From the NCBI RefSeq assembly GCF_015690355.1, contig NZ_JADPRT010000007.1, positions 92,258-156,257 of the forward strand: a stretch of DNA of 64,000 nucleotides, written 5' to 3'. Both the position numbers and the translations under genes were made by a program. The DNA comes from Streptacidiphilus fuscans (GTDB lineage Bacteria; Actinomycetota; Actinomycetes; Streptomycetales; Streptomycetaceae). A model generated the notes under the pieces. It searched no databases. It was not told the origin of the DNA and saw only the letters and a list, made by a program, of their open reading frames with translations. How positions within the stretch are numbered: position 1 is the stretch's first letter; each line of letters opens with the position of its first letter. Positions 33,031 to 41,505 of the stretch are shown piece after piece.

Positions 33031-33570
33031 GTGAACATGAGTGCCGGGCCGGATCAGCCGCCCGACAGGGTCGACGCCGATGTCCTGCCCCTGCACCCGG
33101 CCGCCCGGGACGACGCGGACACGGACGCGCGCGCTCCGCTCCGGATGCTTCCGCCCGCCGAGTACGACCGGGTCGGGATCGTGCTGGTCTCGCGCAGCCG
33201 CGCGCTGGCCCAGGCGACGCTGCACCTGGCGGTCGGACTGCTGACCGGCCCCGCGCCGGCCCCGGTCGCGGCGGTCGGCCGCGACGCCGAGGGCGTGGTA
33301 GCCGCCGCACGACAGGTCGACGAGGGCGTGGGCGTGGCGCTGCTCTGCGACCTGGACGAGACGGCGCACGAGCTGGTCGCCCTGCTGGAGCGGGCGGAGG
33401 AGCTGGCGCTGCCCTTCCCGATCCGCTTCTGCGACGCGCCGTTGGTCGAGGGCGCGGTTCCCGCCATCGCGACGGCGGCGGCCGGTGGGGACCTGGCGGC
33501 GGTGGTCGAGGCGGCCGAGGACGCCTATCGCGTCCGCAAGACCGACAACCACCACCGCCCCCCGGTCTGA
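33031..33570 (+). CDS. DhaM-like PTS phosphotransfer domain protein without active-site His
   Basis: 179 aa from the GTG at 33031 (GGAGG 6 nt upstream; ATG at 33037 is the alternative). The fold of the dihydroxyacetone-kinase phosphotransfer subunit (EIIA-Man type) is recognisable: VGIVLVSRSRALAQATLHLA, then VALLCDLDETAHEL and FCDAPLVEGAVPAIATAAAGGDLAAVVEAAEDAY. In DhaM the first strand ends LVSHS with the phosphorylated His; here it is LVSRS. The protein therefore cannot carry phosphate in the usual way. No dhaK or dhaL gene is near. A regulatory or scaffold role is possible. Assignment rests on pattern, not on a search. Confidence 0.68.
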   Translation: MNMSAGPDQPPDRVDADVLPLHPAARDDADTDARAPLRMLPPAEYDRVGIVLVSRSRALAQATLHLAVGLLTGPAPAPVAAVGRDAEGVVAAARQVDEGVGVALLCDLDETAHELVALLERAEELALPFPIRFCDAPLVEGAVPAIATAAAGGDLAAVVEAAEDAYRVRKTDNHHRPPV

Positions 33571-33571
33571 C

Positions 33572-34606
33572 TCAGACCTTCGGCGTCCTCACACTCGCTG
33601 ACGCGGCGTCACCGTCCAGCTTGGCGAGGAACGTGGCCTCACGGGCCGGGTCGAGACCGACCGCCGAGCTGTCCGGCCGCTTCGTCACGGACCCGCCGAC
33701 CGACTGCAGCCAGGCCCAGGTGTCGGCGACTGTCTCGGCGACCGGGCGCGGCCGCAACCCGGCGGCGAGTGCCTTCTCGACCCCGGTGCCGTGCATGGTC
33801 GCGTGGTCCTGGCCGGGCTCGATCCAGATCGGCAGCTCCGTCCAGCCCTCGATGCCTGCGGCGAGGATCGTCTCCGGATCGGTCCACCGCAGCTGCGCGT
33901 CCGAACCGGTGACGCGGCGACAGGTCTCCAGCAGCTCGCCCATGGTGGTGAATCCGGGCGGGGCGATCACGTTGTACGCGCCGCCCAGACCTGCCGCCAG
34001 CCCGTCCAGCACGAACGCCGCCAGGTCCCGCGCGTCGACGTACTGGAGCGGGAGGTCGCGCGGACCGGGCGCGAGGACGGTGCCGCCGCGCGCGATCCGG
34101 TCCAGCCACCAGGTGAGCCGGCCGACGTTCTCCCGAGGACCGAGGATCAGCCCGGCCCGGGCGAGCAGCGCCCGCTCGCCGAACCCGTCCAGCACGGCCA
34201 GTTCGGCCCCGCGCTTCGCCTCCGGGTAGGGCGCCACCGCCGCGTCCGGCGAGGCGTCGACCAGAGGCCAACTCTCGTCGCTGCCCAGCGGGTTCGGGTA
34301 GGTGTAGACGGAGCCGCTGGAGACGTAGGCGTAGCGGTCGGCCCGCTTCGCCAGCACCTGCACGGCGTCGCGGACCGCGACGGGCGCGGCCGACCAGGTG
34401 TCGACGACCGCGTCCCAGCGCCCGTCCACCGCCTCCAGCGCTGCGAGCCCACCCGGCGCGAGCCGGTCGCCGCGCAGCTCCCGGACGCCCTCCGGCGGCC
34501 GGTGGGTGCCGCGGTGGAAGACGGTCACCTCCCAACCACGGGCCAGCGCGTCGTCGGTGACGGCGCGGCCGACGAACTCGGTACCGCCGAGGATCAGAAG
34601 TCTCAT
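33572..34606 (-). CDS. NAD-dependent epimerase/dehydratase family protein
   Basis: 344 aa from the ATG at 34606, coupled by ATGA overlap to the NUDIX gene. The N-terminal nucleotide motif is MRLLILGGTEFVGRAV; YVSSGSVYTYP supplies the Ser, and a Tyr in the expected active-site position is unclear (PYPEAKRGAELAVL lacks the plain YxxxK, reading Tyr-Pro-Glu-Ala-Lys). It is an extended short-chain dehydrogenase of the isoflavone-reductase/mRNA-binding-like group. Cytoplasmic; substrate unknown. Confidence 0.87.
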   Translation of the reverse strand: MRLLILGGTEFVGRAVTDDALARGWEVTVFHRGTHRPPEGVRELRGDRLAPGGLAALEAVDGRWDAVVDTWSAAPVAVRDAVQVLAKRADRYAYVSSGSVYTYPNPLGSDESWPLVDASPDAAVAPYPEAKRGAELAVLDGFGERALLARAGLILGPRENVGRLTWWLDRIARGGTVLAPGPRDLPLQYVDARDLAAFVLDGLAAGLGGAYNVIAPPGFTTMGELLETCRRVTGSDAQLRWTDPETILAAGIEGWTELPIWIEPGQDHATMHGTGVEKALAAGLRPRPVAETVADTWAWLQSVGGSVTKRPDSSAVGLDPAREATFLAKLDGDAASASVRTPKV

Positions 34607-35127
34607 GCCCCCGACCCTGCGTCGTGATCGTCCGCCGCGCCAGGGGTGCTCGCTGTCAGCGAAAACTGGGCGCGCTCCTCGTCCGCGAGTGCCCAGGCCA
34701 GATGTCGGCGCTGGTGCGCGCCGAGGTCGTCGGGCAGCGCGTCGACCGCGAACCAGCCGACGGCGAGCGACTCGTCGTCGTTGACCCGCGCCTCGCCGCT
34801 GAGCACCCGGCAACGGAAGGTCAGGTTGAGGTACTGCACCTGGTCGCCGTTCGGGTAGACGGCGGGCGGATCGACGCCGACCCCGGCCAGCCGCTCCGGC
34901 AGGATCCGCAGGCCGACCTCCTCCCATGCCTCCCGCACGGCGGCGTCCGCGGGCTCCTCCCCCGGTTCGACGATCCCGGCGACCAGCGCCCAGCGTCGGT
35001 TGTCCGAGCGGTGGGTGAGCAGCACCCGGCCCTCCCCGTCGAGGATCACGGCGGTGACGCCGGACATCCAGAGCGGGCCGTGGCCGATGTGCGCGCGCAG
35101 CTCGCGTACGAACTCAGGTACTGGCAT
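34603..35127 (-). CDS. NUDIX hydrolase
   Basis: 174 aa from the ATG at 35127; longer open frame upstream has no support. The NUDIX box GIVEPGEEPADAAVREAWEE-VGL is complete (G-x5-E-x7-R-E-x2-E-E-x-G). The family hydrolyses nucleoside diphosphates linked to another group, with Mg2+. PPAVYPNGDQVQYLNLTF is typical of the ADP-ribose pyrophosphatase-like actinobacterial members. It is the first gene of a two-gene operon with the epimerase. Confidence 0.9.
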   Translation of the reverse strand: MPVPEFVRELRAHIGHGPLWMSGVTAVILDGEGRVLLTHRSDNRRWALVAGIVEPGEEPADAAVREAWEEVGLRILPERLAGVGVDPPAVYPNGDQVQYLNLTFRCRVLSGEARVNDDESLAVGWFAVDALPDDLGAHQRRHLAWALADEERAQFSLTASTPGAADDHDAGSGA

Positions 35128-35281
35128 GCCGCCCACAGTAGATCCTGACGCCCGCTCAGCCCGGGATCTCACCAGCGGCCGAACGTTCGAACAACTCTCT
35201 GCAGCAAGGGGCACATTCGGCCAGTTGCGGGGCTACCGTGGAGCCGCCGGGCAGCACACAGTCGTGCGAGGGGGGCCGCCG

Positions 35282-36373
35282 ATGGCGCACACCGGCATGC
35301 CCGGGAGCGGATCCGCGGCGCCGAGCGCCGACGGGGAGCTCGCGGACGGCGCACGGATCGACACCCCGGACCCTCGCGACGGGACCGCCTGCGACGTGGT
35401 CGGCGTGCTGCTGCTCGCCGCCTGCGCATGCTGGGCCGTCTACAGCTCCAGCGGCCGGGACGCGCAGCCGGAGGGGACCCTGCTGGGTCTGCTGGCGATC
35501 GCCGCCGGTTACGCGACCGGCCGGATCGCGGGCGCGGTGCTGCCCGTCGGCGCACCGCTCGCCGCCGCCGGCGCGGCCGCCGCGCTCGCCCCCTGGACGG
35601 GCGCGCACCTGCACGACGACGACGCCCTGGCCGCGCTCCTCTCCCTGGCCGTCGGCGCGGCCTGCTGCGCGGGCTACGCGGCCCAGGCGCACGGCATGCG
35701 CCGGATCGCCCGCGGCTGCGGTGCGTTGGCGGTGCTGCTGGTGGCCGAATCCCTCACCACCGACTCGATGCTGGGCCCGATCGCCTGCGGCGGCACGCTC
35801 GTGGTCGCGGTCGCGGTGCACCGCGCGCGCCGACGCGTCCCGGCGCTGACGCTGCTCTCCCTCTGCGTCCTGCTCACACTCGGCGCGACGGTGCTGCTGG
35901 CGCAGCACAGCGGAGCGACCGTCACCGGACCGTCGCCACGCGCCTACGGGCCGGTGACGCAGGTCTCCTCGCAGCGCCTGGCGCTTTGGCGGGACGCGGT
36001 GCGGGAGTTCGACCAGCAGCCGCTGCGCGGCGTCGGTCCCGGCCGGTTCACCGACGTCAGCCCGACGGCGTTGGAGTCCACGGAGCCGACCGGCGCCTCC
36101 TCGTCCGCCCTGCAGACCGCCGCCGAACAGGGCCTGCCCGGAGTGCTGCTGCTGGGCGCGGCGTTCGGCTGGACGCTGTGGACACTGGCGCGTTCCCCGC
36201 GCCCCACGGCGGCGGTGCTGAGCACCGCCGCGGCGATGGCCGCGCTGGGCGTGCAGGCCACGGTCGCCTCGGTGCTGAGCGTGGCCTGGGTGGTGGTCGG
36301 CGGCGGACTGCTGCTGGGCATGACCGCCGCCCGTCCCATGCCCCGCGTCCGGCGGGAACGAGATCCCGGGTGA
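35282..36373 (+). CDS. O-antigen-ligase-like membrane protein
   Basis: 363 aa from the ATG at 35282 (GAGGGGGG upstream). About ten hydrophobic segments start near residue 35 (VVGVLLLAACACWAVY). The conserved region of Wzy/WaaL-like proteins is seen as SSQRLALWRDAVREFDQQPLRGVGPGRF, followed by SALQTAAEQGLPGVLLLGAAFG. Such proteins ligate or polymerise surface polysaccharide at the outer leaflet. It is shorter than typical ligases (400-450 aa). No other polysaccharide genes adjoin it. Confidence 0.8.
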   Translation: MAHTGMPGSGSAAPSADGELADGARIDTPDPRDGTACDVVGVLLLAACACWAVYSSSGRDAQPEGTLLGLLAIAAGYATGRIAGAVLPVGAPLAAAGAAAALAPWTGAHLHDDDALAALLSLAVGAACCAGYAAQAHGMRRIARGCGALAVLLVAESLTTDSMLGPIACGGTLVVAVAVHRARRRVPALTLLSLCVLLTLGATVLLAQHSGATVTGPSPRAYGPVTQVSSQRLALWRDAVREFDQQPLRGVGPGRFTDVSPTALESTEPTGASSSALQTAAEQGLPGVLLLGAAFGWTLWTLARSPRPTAAVLSTAAAMAALGVQATVASVLSVAWVVVGGGLLLGMTAARPMPRVRRERDPG

Positions 36374-36439
36374 GCGACGGTCACTGCTGACCAACCGTCA
36401 CAAAAGCCTTCCCGCCTGCGAATTCGAAGCCTTTAGACC

Positions 36440-37144
36440 TTACGAACCGTCAGGAAGCCCGAGGAAGTCGGCCATCGTGTCGACGGTGTGGGCGAAGAAG
36501 CCGTCCGCCGGCTCGACCGTCCCGGCCAGATGCCCGAAGAGCTCGAAGCCGATCATGCCGAAGAGCTGGGTCCAGGCCACCAGCGCCCGGCTGACCTCGA
36601 CCGGGGTGAGATCCGGCGCGACCTCGGCCACCAGCGCCGCCACCTGCGCGGCGAAGACACCCTCCAACGGGCGGGCGTCGGCCGCCGGTTGGATGCGGTC
36701 CGCGGCTCCGCGCAACACCGAGACTATGGCCAGCGAGACCCGCGACGCCGGGGCCACCGTGTCGGCCGGGGCCGCATAGCCGGGGACCGGGGTGCCGTAG
36801 AGCAGCGCGTACTCGTGCGGGTGCGCCACGGCCCAGGCGCGCACGCTGTGGCAGAGCGCGCGCCAGCGGGCCCGGTGGTCGTCGGCCGGAGCCGTCGCGA
36901 TCGCCTGCTCGGCACGATCGCCGAGCGCGTTGTAGGCGTCCATGATCAGCGCGGTGAGCAGTTCGTCGCGGCTCGGGAAGTACCGGTACAGCGCGGACGA
37001 GGCCATGCCCAGCTCACGGGCGACGGCGCGCAGCGACAGGCGCTGTGCACCCTCCTCCGCGAGCTGGCGTCGGGCCTCCTGCTTGATCTCGCGGGTCAGT
37101 TCTTCGCGGGCTCTCTCCCGGGCGGTACGGATCACTGTCGGCAT
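36440..37144 (-). CDS. TetR-family regulator
   Basis: 234 aa from the ATG at 37144. N-terminal helix-turn-helix: LSLRAVARELGMASSALYRYFPSRDELLTALI (about residues 32-63). The C-terminal part matches the TetR_C WHG/MarR-like ligand domain (HPHEYALLYGTPVPGY, common in actinobacteria). It is divergent from an F420-type reductase gene, and the gap between holds two 17-bp palindromes that should be its operators. Confidence 0.92.
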   Translation of the reverse strand: MPTVIRTARERAREELTREIKQEARRQLAEEGAQRLSLRAVARELGMASSALYRYFPSRDELLTALIMDAYNALGDRAEQAIATAPADDHRARWRALCHSVRAWAVAHPHEYALLYGTPVPGYAAPADTVAPASRVSLAIVSVLRGAADRIQPAADARPLEGVFAAQVAALVAEVAPDLTPVEVSRALVAWTQLFGMIGFELFGHLAGTVEPADGFFAHTVDTMADFLGLPDGS

Positions 37145-37202
37145 GTCGAACAGGATGCCACAGACAAGAGCGGCGAACCTAGATGCATGCAACAGACTGT
37201 TT

Positions 37203-37219
37203 CGAGAGCACTGCTCTTG
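37203..37219. promoter_or_regulatory. TetR operator 1
   Basis: CGAGAGCACTGCTCTTG, arms CGAGAGCA/TGCTCTTG around one base. It overlaps TTGACA (37217-37222), a good -35 for the rightward gene with AATAGT 17 bp on as -10, so binding would block RNA polymerase. Confidence 0.75.
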
Positions 37220-37257
37220 ACAGAGCGCACCGATCGCGCAATAGTCGAGACATAACG

Positions 37258-37274
37258 CGAGAGCAGTGCTCTCG
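37258..37274. promoter_or_regulatory. TetR operator 2
   Basis: CGAGAGCAGTGCTCTCG, 8+1+8 palindrome, 55 bp from operator 1 and 48 bp before the reductase ATG. Confidence 0.78.
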
Positions 37275-37321
37275 CAAACGTCGGAACCACACGCAGTGCC
37301 AGGGCCGAAGGAGCAGGAAAG

Positions 37322-37792
37322 ATGAGCCAGAGCGCGTCCACCCGACTGATCACCCCGCAGGGCCCGGTCATGGTCACCCTCGACCGGATCACCCGCCAGC
37401 TCATGATCTGGCTGACCAAGGCGGGCATCAGCGTCCTCGACTCCCGCATCCTGGCCGTCCGCGGCCGGAAGAGCGGCGAGTGGCGCACCACCCCCGTCAA
37501 CCTGCTCACCCTGGACGGCACCCGCTACCTGGTCGCCCCGCGCGGCCAGACCCAGTGGGTCCGCAACATGCGCGTCGTCGGCGGCGGCGAGCTGCGCCTG
37601 GGCAACAAGGCCGAGGCCTTCACCGCCACCGAGGTCCCGGACGAGGAGAAGCCGGCCATCCTGCGCGAGTACCTGCGGCGCTGGGCCTGGGAGGTCGGCT
37701 ACTTCTTCGGTGACGTCAAGGCCGACTCCCCGCAGGAGGAGATCGAGCGGATCGCCCCCGGATTCCCGGTCTTCCGGATCACCGCCGAGTGA
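37322..37792 (+). CDS. Nitroreductase/F420-dependent oxidoreductase family (DDN-like)
   Basis: 156 aa, typical length for the deazaflavin (F420)-dependent nitroreductase family. Visible: LAVRGRKSGEWRTTPVNLLTLDGTRYLV and GQTQWVRNMRVVGGGELRLG, the core of the split-beta-barrel F420-binding fold. It would reduce or detoxify a small molecule in the cytoplasm with reduced F420. Two palindromes in its promoter and the divergent TetR gene suggest induction by its substrate. Confidence 0.88.
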   Translation: MSQSASTRLITPQGPVMVTLDRITRQLMIWLTKAGISVLDSRILAVRGRKSGEWRTTPVNLLTLDGTRYLVAPRGQTQWVRNMRVVGGGELRLGNKAEAFTATEVPDEEKPAILREYLRRWAWEVGYFFGDVKADSPQEEIERIAPGFPVFRITAE

Positions 37793-37869
37793 GTCCACGC
37801 CGGCCGCGGAACCCACGGACCAGGCAGCGGAACCCAGAACAGAACCCACAGCAGCCGTCACCACAGCAC

Positions 37870-37906
37870 TGAGCCCGCCGCCTGCCGATCGCAGGCCGCG
37901 GGCTCA
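37870..37906. terminator. Terminator between F420 reductase and nucleosidase genes
   Basis: TGAGCCCGC/GCGGGCTCA outer stem and GCCTGC/GCAGGC inner stem with a one-base mismatch between; convergent genes on either side. Confidence 0.8.
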
Positions 37907-37949
37907 CGTGCGCCGTTGCGTCCCCGGTTCCGGCCGAGGACTCCCCTGC

Positions 37950-38522
37950 TCAGCCGAGGTTCTCGCGCACCCAGCGGGCCAGCTCCTGCGCGCAGCCGTC
38001 GACCGCTTCCTTCCAGCTCTGCGCGGCGCCCTCGCCCGCCTCGTCGCTGACGTGCTTCACCAGCCGCACCGGCAGCCCGGCCTGACGCACCGCCGAGGCG
38101 ACGGCGTAACCCTCCATGTCGACCAGGTCCGCCCGCTCGGCCAGCCGCTTGCGCGCGTCCTCGTCCGCGACGAAGAGGTCCCCGGTCGCGAGGACCGGCC
38201 CCCGGCCGCTCAGGCCGATCGGCAGCCCGTAGCTGACGCCGGTCAGGCCCGCCAGCAACTCGGAGTCGAGGTCGTGCTGCAGCACCGCGCTCACCTCGTG
38301 CGTCCCGGCCAGGCCCGGCTTCAGCGCCCCGGCCGTGCCCAGGTTGACCACGTTCGTCGGACGCGGGCCGCGAGCCAGCACGGCGGCCACCGCGGTGGCC
38401 GCGTTCACCTTGCCCATCCCGGTGAGCAGCACCGGAAGGTCGGTGGAGAGGTGGGCCGCTTCCTCCGCGACGGCGACGACAAGAAGCGGACGGGTCGGGT
38501 CAAGATCTCCGATGAGGCGCAT
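37950..38522 (-). CDS. Nucleosidase/nucleoside phosphorylase-like protein (MTAN family)
   Basis: 190 aa, shorter than classical MTA/SAH nucleosidases (about 230). Visible: LLTGMGKVNAATAVAAVL, NVVNLGTAGALKPG and VDMEGYAVASAVRQAGLPVRLVKHVSDEAG, where the Met-Glu pair and the Asp of HVSDEA are in the positions used for purine nucleoside cleavage. Probably hydrolyses a purine nucleoside such as S-adenosylhomocysteine or methylthioadenosine. It is divergent from an O-methyltransferase gene, whose product releases S-adenosylhomocysteine. Confidence 0.83.
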   Translation of the reverse strand: MRLIGDLDPTRPLLVVAVAEEAAHLSTDLPVLLTGMGKVNAATAVAAVLARGPRPTNVVNLGTAGALKPGLAGTHEVSAVLQHDLDSELLAGLTGVSYGLPIGLSGRGPVLATGDLFVADEDARKRLAERADLVDMEGYAVASAVRQAGLPVRLVKHVSDEAGEGAAQSWKEAVDGCAQELARWVRENLG

Positions 38523-38585
38523 GGAGCCATGCTAACCAGCCGGGAAATGCCCTTGGACAAGGCCTTCTGCAGTTACTTTGGCGAC

Positions 38586-39254
38586 ATGAGCACCCATGAG
38601 AACTGGACTGCTGTCGACAGCTACCTCACGTCGACGCTCGACCTGCTCGACCCCGCACTCGACAACGCGCTCAAGTCGAGCGCCGCCGCCGGCCTGCCCC
38701 ACATCGAGGTCTCGGCCCCGGCCGGACGGCTGCTGCGGCTGCTGGCAGAGCTCCAGGGCGCCCGCCGGATCCTGGAGATCGGCACGCTCGGCGGCTTCTC
38801 CACGATCAACCTGGCCCGCGGACTCGCCGAGGGCGGCCGGGTGGTCACCCTGGAGTACGACCCCCACCACGCCGAGGTGGCCGCCGCCAACATCGAGGCG
38901 GCGGGCCTGACGGACCGGGTCGAGATCCGGATCGGCAAGGCGCTGGACACCCTGCCGCAGCTGGAGCTCGAAGGCCGCGAGCCGTTCGACCTGGCCTTCA
39001 TCGACGCGGACAAGCAGAACAACCCGAACTACGTCCGCTGGGCCCTGCGGCTGTGCCGCCCCGGCGCGCTGATCGTGGTCGACAACGTGATCCGCAACGG
39101 CGGCGTGCTCGACCCGAACGGCGACGACACGATCCAGGGCACCCGGGCCACGCTGGAGCTGATCGAGAGTGAGCCGCGGCTGCTCGGCACGGCGGTGCAG
39201 ACCGTCGGCGCCAAGGGCTGGGACGGCTTCGCCCTCGCCCGCGTGCTGGACTGA
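38586..39254 (+). CDS. SAM-dependent O-methyltransferase (caffeoyl-CoA OMT-like)
   Basis: 222 aa from the ATG at 38586; an upstream ATG at 38547 would add 13 residues. The SAM site reads RRILEIGTLGGFSTINLARGL, the metal site LAFIDADKQNNPNY and IVVDNVIRNGGV, as in the class-I, metal-dependent OMT_3 family. It methylates a catechol-type hydroxyl. No pathway genes lie beside it, and such genes are common in Streptomyces as stand-alone enzymes. Confidence 0.92.
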   Translation: MSTHENWTAVDSYLTSTLDLLDPALDNALKSSAAAGLPHIEVSAPAGRLLRLLAELQGARRILEIGTLGGFSTINLARGLAEGGRVVTLEYDPHHAEVAAANIEAAGLTDRVEIRIGKALDTLPQLELEGREPFDLAFIDADKQNNPNYVRWALRLCRPGALIVVDNVIRNGGVLDPNGDDTIQGTRATLELIESEPRLLGTAVQTVGAKGWDGFALARVLD

Positions 39255-39311
39255 CGCCGCAGCGCCTGTTGCGGGCCCTCTTGCCGGGCGCTTCCGGGCG
39301 CATCCGACCGT

Positions 39312-40217
39312 TCAGACCGAGAAGGCCCCGTCCGGCGGGGGCGGGGACGGCACCGCCGTCGCGTCGGTGACCGGCCGGACCCTCGCCGCCAGCGCGGCGG
39401 CCTCCTCCCCCGCGACGACCCGCGCGGGGAAGGGGTCGCCGGCAGCGCGCCGGGTCAGCCCGGCCACCGGGAGCGGACGGCTGGAGGCCACCAGCACCAC
39501 GTTCCCGTAGCGGCGCCCGCGCAACACGGACGGCTCCGCGATCAGCGCCAGCTCCGGCAGCACGGTGCGGACCGTGGCGATCTGGCCGCGCAGGAAGTCC
39601 AGCGGCGCGCCGTCCGCCAGGTTCGCCGCGTAGACGCCGTCGGCGCGCAGCACGCGGGCGACCATCCCGGCGAACTCGACCGAGGTCAGCGCCGCCGGGA
39701 TGGTGTGCCCGCCGAAGACGTCGGCGACCAGCAGGTCGGCGCTGTCGGGCGGACAGCTCGCCAGGAAGGCGCGGGCGTCGGCAGCGTGGACGGCGGGCTC
39801 CGGGCCCTCCGCGCCCCTGCCCCACGGCAGGACCTCGCGGACCAGCGCGATCAGCCCGGCGTCGAGCTCGGCGACCTGCTGCCGCGAGCCGGGACGCGTA
39901 GCGGCGAGGTAGCGGGGCAGGGTGAGCGCGCCGCCGCCCAGATGCACGACGTCGAGCGGCGCGCCCTCGTCCGCGCAGAGGTCCGCCACGTGGGCCAGCC
40001 GCTGGACGTATTCGAACTCCAGGTACTGCGGGTCCGTCAGGTCGACGTAGGACTGCGGCGTGTCGTCCATGGTGAGCAGCCAGCCGCCAGGCCGGTCCAC
40101 GTCGGGCAGCAGCCGGGCCGTGCCCAGATCCACCTCCCGGACGACGGGACGGTCGTCCGCGTGGTCGCCCGTGTGGTCGTTCGGCAGAGCATCCGGTGAG
40201 GGCGGCTGAAATGTCAT
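39312..40217 (-). CDS. Spermidine-synthase-like methyltransferase-fold protein
   Basis: 301 aa from the ATG at 40217. The core is Rossmann-like: PLDVVHLGGGALTLPRYLAATRPGS, QQVAELDAGLIALVREVLP, VHAADARAFLASCPPDSADLLVADVFGG. This is the spermidine synthase fold with the conserved Gly-Gly-Gly and acidic residues, but the family in actinobacteria often lacks a partner decarboxylase and its substrate is unknown. No membrane part, unlike fused spermidine synthase transporters. Confidence 0.85.
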   Translation of the reverse strand: MTFQPPSPDALPNDHTGDHADDRPVVREVDLGTARLLPDVDRPGGWLLTMDDTPQSYVDLTDPQYLEFEYVQRLAHVADLCADEGAPLDVVHLGGGALTLPRYLAATRPGSRQQVAELDAGLIALVREVLPWGRGAEGPEPAVHAADARAFLASCPPDSADLLVADVFGGHTIPAALTSVEFAGMVARVLRADGVYAANLADGAPLDFLRGQIATVRTVLPELALIAEPSVLRGRRYGNVVLVASSRPLPVAGLTRRAAGDPFPARVVAGEEAAALAARVRPVTDATAVPSPPPPDGAFSV

Positions 40218-40470
40218 GCGCACATTCTCTTCTCGGTTCGTCCAGGACCGAAATCGAGGGCTCCGGACCGGGAATTCCAGGCTTCTCCTCGCGATCTCCA
40301 CCTGATGTCCACGGATCATGGAAGCCGCAGGTCGCACCGTAAAGTCACACCAATCCCAACAGGCGCAGAGGCCGCGAAAAACTCATCGACAAAAATCGCG
40401 TACCGCGTACAACCTTCCTCCGAAGGCGCGTGTCTTCCATGTGTCCGAAGCCGCCACCGAAGGGAAGCCC

Positions 40471-41376
40471 GTGCGACAGTCGACCCACGTCACCACGGTG
40501 CCACTTCTGCGGGCCCGCACCGCCCGCCGACTCGCGGTGCTGACGTTCCGCGAGGTGTTCGACCGCGGCGTCTTCGAGGCGCAGCTCGACCGGGTGCTCC
40601 GGTCCGCCACGCCGGTCTCCGTGACCCAGGTCGAGCAGGCGATGACGGGCGGCCCCAGCCTGCCCCCGCACAGCGTCCTGCTCACCTTCGAGCACGGCCA
40701 CCGCAGCGTGGCCACCGAGGCGCTGCCGCTGCTCGCCGCCCGGCGGGTGCCGGCGCTGGCGTTCGTGGTCGCCGGGCTGGTGGACACCGACCGGCCCTAC
40801 TGGTGGGACGAGGCCGAGTACCTGGTGGCCCAGGGCGGTTGGGCGCGCTGCCTGTCCGGCCGCGGGGGCGGCCCGGTCACCGAGAAACTGGCCGCCATGC
40901 CCGACCCCGACCGCCGCCGCAGCCTGGCCGAGCTCCGGGTGACGGCCCGCCACCGCGCCCCCTCCGCCCCGCAGCTCACCACCGACGACCTGCACCGCCT
41001 GCTGGACGCGGGCATCGCCGTCGGCAGCCACGGCCTCGACCACGCCCGGCTCGACCGCTGCGACGAGTACGCGCTGCGCGAGGAGATCGTCGGCGCCCAC
41101 GAGCGGCTTGGCGAGCTGACCGGCACGGCCACGACCTCCTTCGCCTACCCCGAGGAGACCCACGACCTGCGCGCCGTGGCGCTGCTGCGCGAGCTGGGCT
41201 ACCGCAGCGCCTTCCGCAACGACGGCATGCTGGTCGACACCCGTGGCGGCCTCCCCGACCCGCTCTGCATCAGCCGCCTCCGCGTCGACTCCCGCACAGC
41301 CCGCACCCGCTTCGACGCCGCCCTCTCCGGCTGGGCCCCGAGCCGCCGCCTGCGCGGAGCCCTCCAGGAGGCTTGA
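40471..41376 (+). CDS. Polysaccharide-deacetylase (NodB)-fold protein with altered metal motif
   Basis: 301 aa from the GTG at 40471 (AAGGGAAG upstream; GTG at 40441 and an ATG at 40318 are further candidates). NodB motifs: the first, normally Thr-Phe-Asp-Asp-Gly, reads LTFEHGHRS; the second, Ser-His-x3-His-x2-Leu, is present as SHGLDHARL; then TTSFAYPEETHDL and YRSAFRNDG. The first Asp (catalytic base) is Glu and the metal-binding Asp is His. The protein has no signal peptide. It may act on a small sugar amide or be inactive. The 253-bp gap 40218-40470 holds only promoter sequence for both directions. Confidence 0.8.
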   Translation: MRQSTHVTTVPLLRARTARRLAVLTFREVFDRGVFEAQLDRVLRSATPVSVTQVEQAMTGGPSLPPHSVLLTFEHGHRSVATEALPLLAARRVPALAFVVAGLVDTDRPYWWDEAEYLVAQGGWARCLSGRGGGPVTEKLAAMPDPDRRRSLAELRVTARHRAPSAPQLTTDDLHRLLDAGIAVGSHGLDHARLDRCDEYALREEIVGAHERLGELTGTATTSFAYPEETHDLRAVALLRELGYRSAFRNDGMLVDTRGGLPDPLCISRLRVDSRTARTRFDAALSGWAPSRRLRGALQEA

Positions 41377-41505
41377 AGCGATCGGGCGTCTCGCGACCGC
41401 CGGGCCAGCCGGGACAGCCGGCTCGGCGACGGCTGAAACGCTGTCACCAGGCTGATGCCGAAAGCAGATCCACGGTTGTCAGTGGCGGGTGCAAGACTCC
41501 TGGTC

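Noticed and set aside
32130..33570. Integrated plasmid or prophage marked by the two recombinase genes
   Set aside because: No phage, plasmid or transfer genes and no att duplication lie nearby; the two recombinases are about 8 kb apart, of different types and both degenerate.
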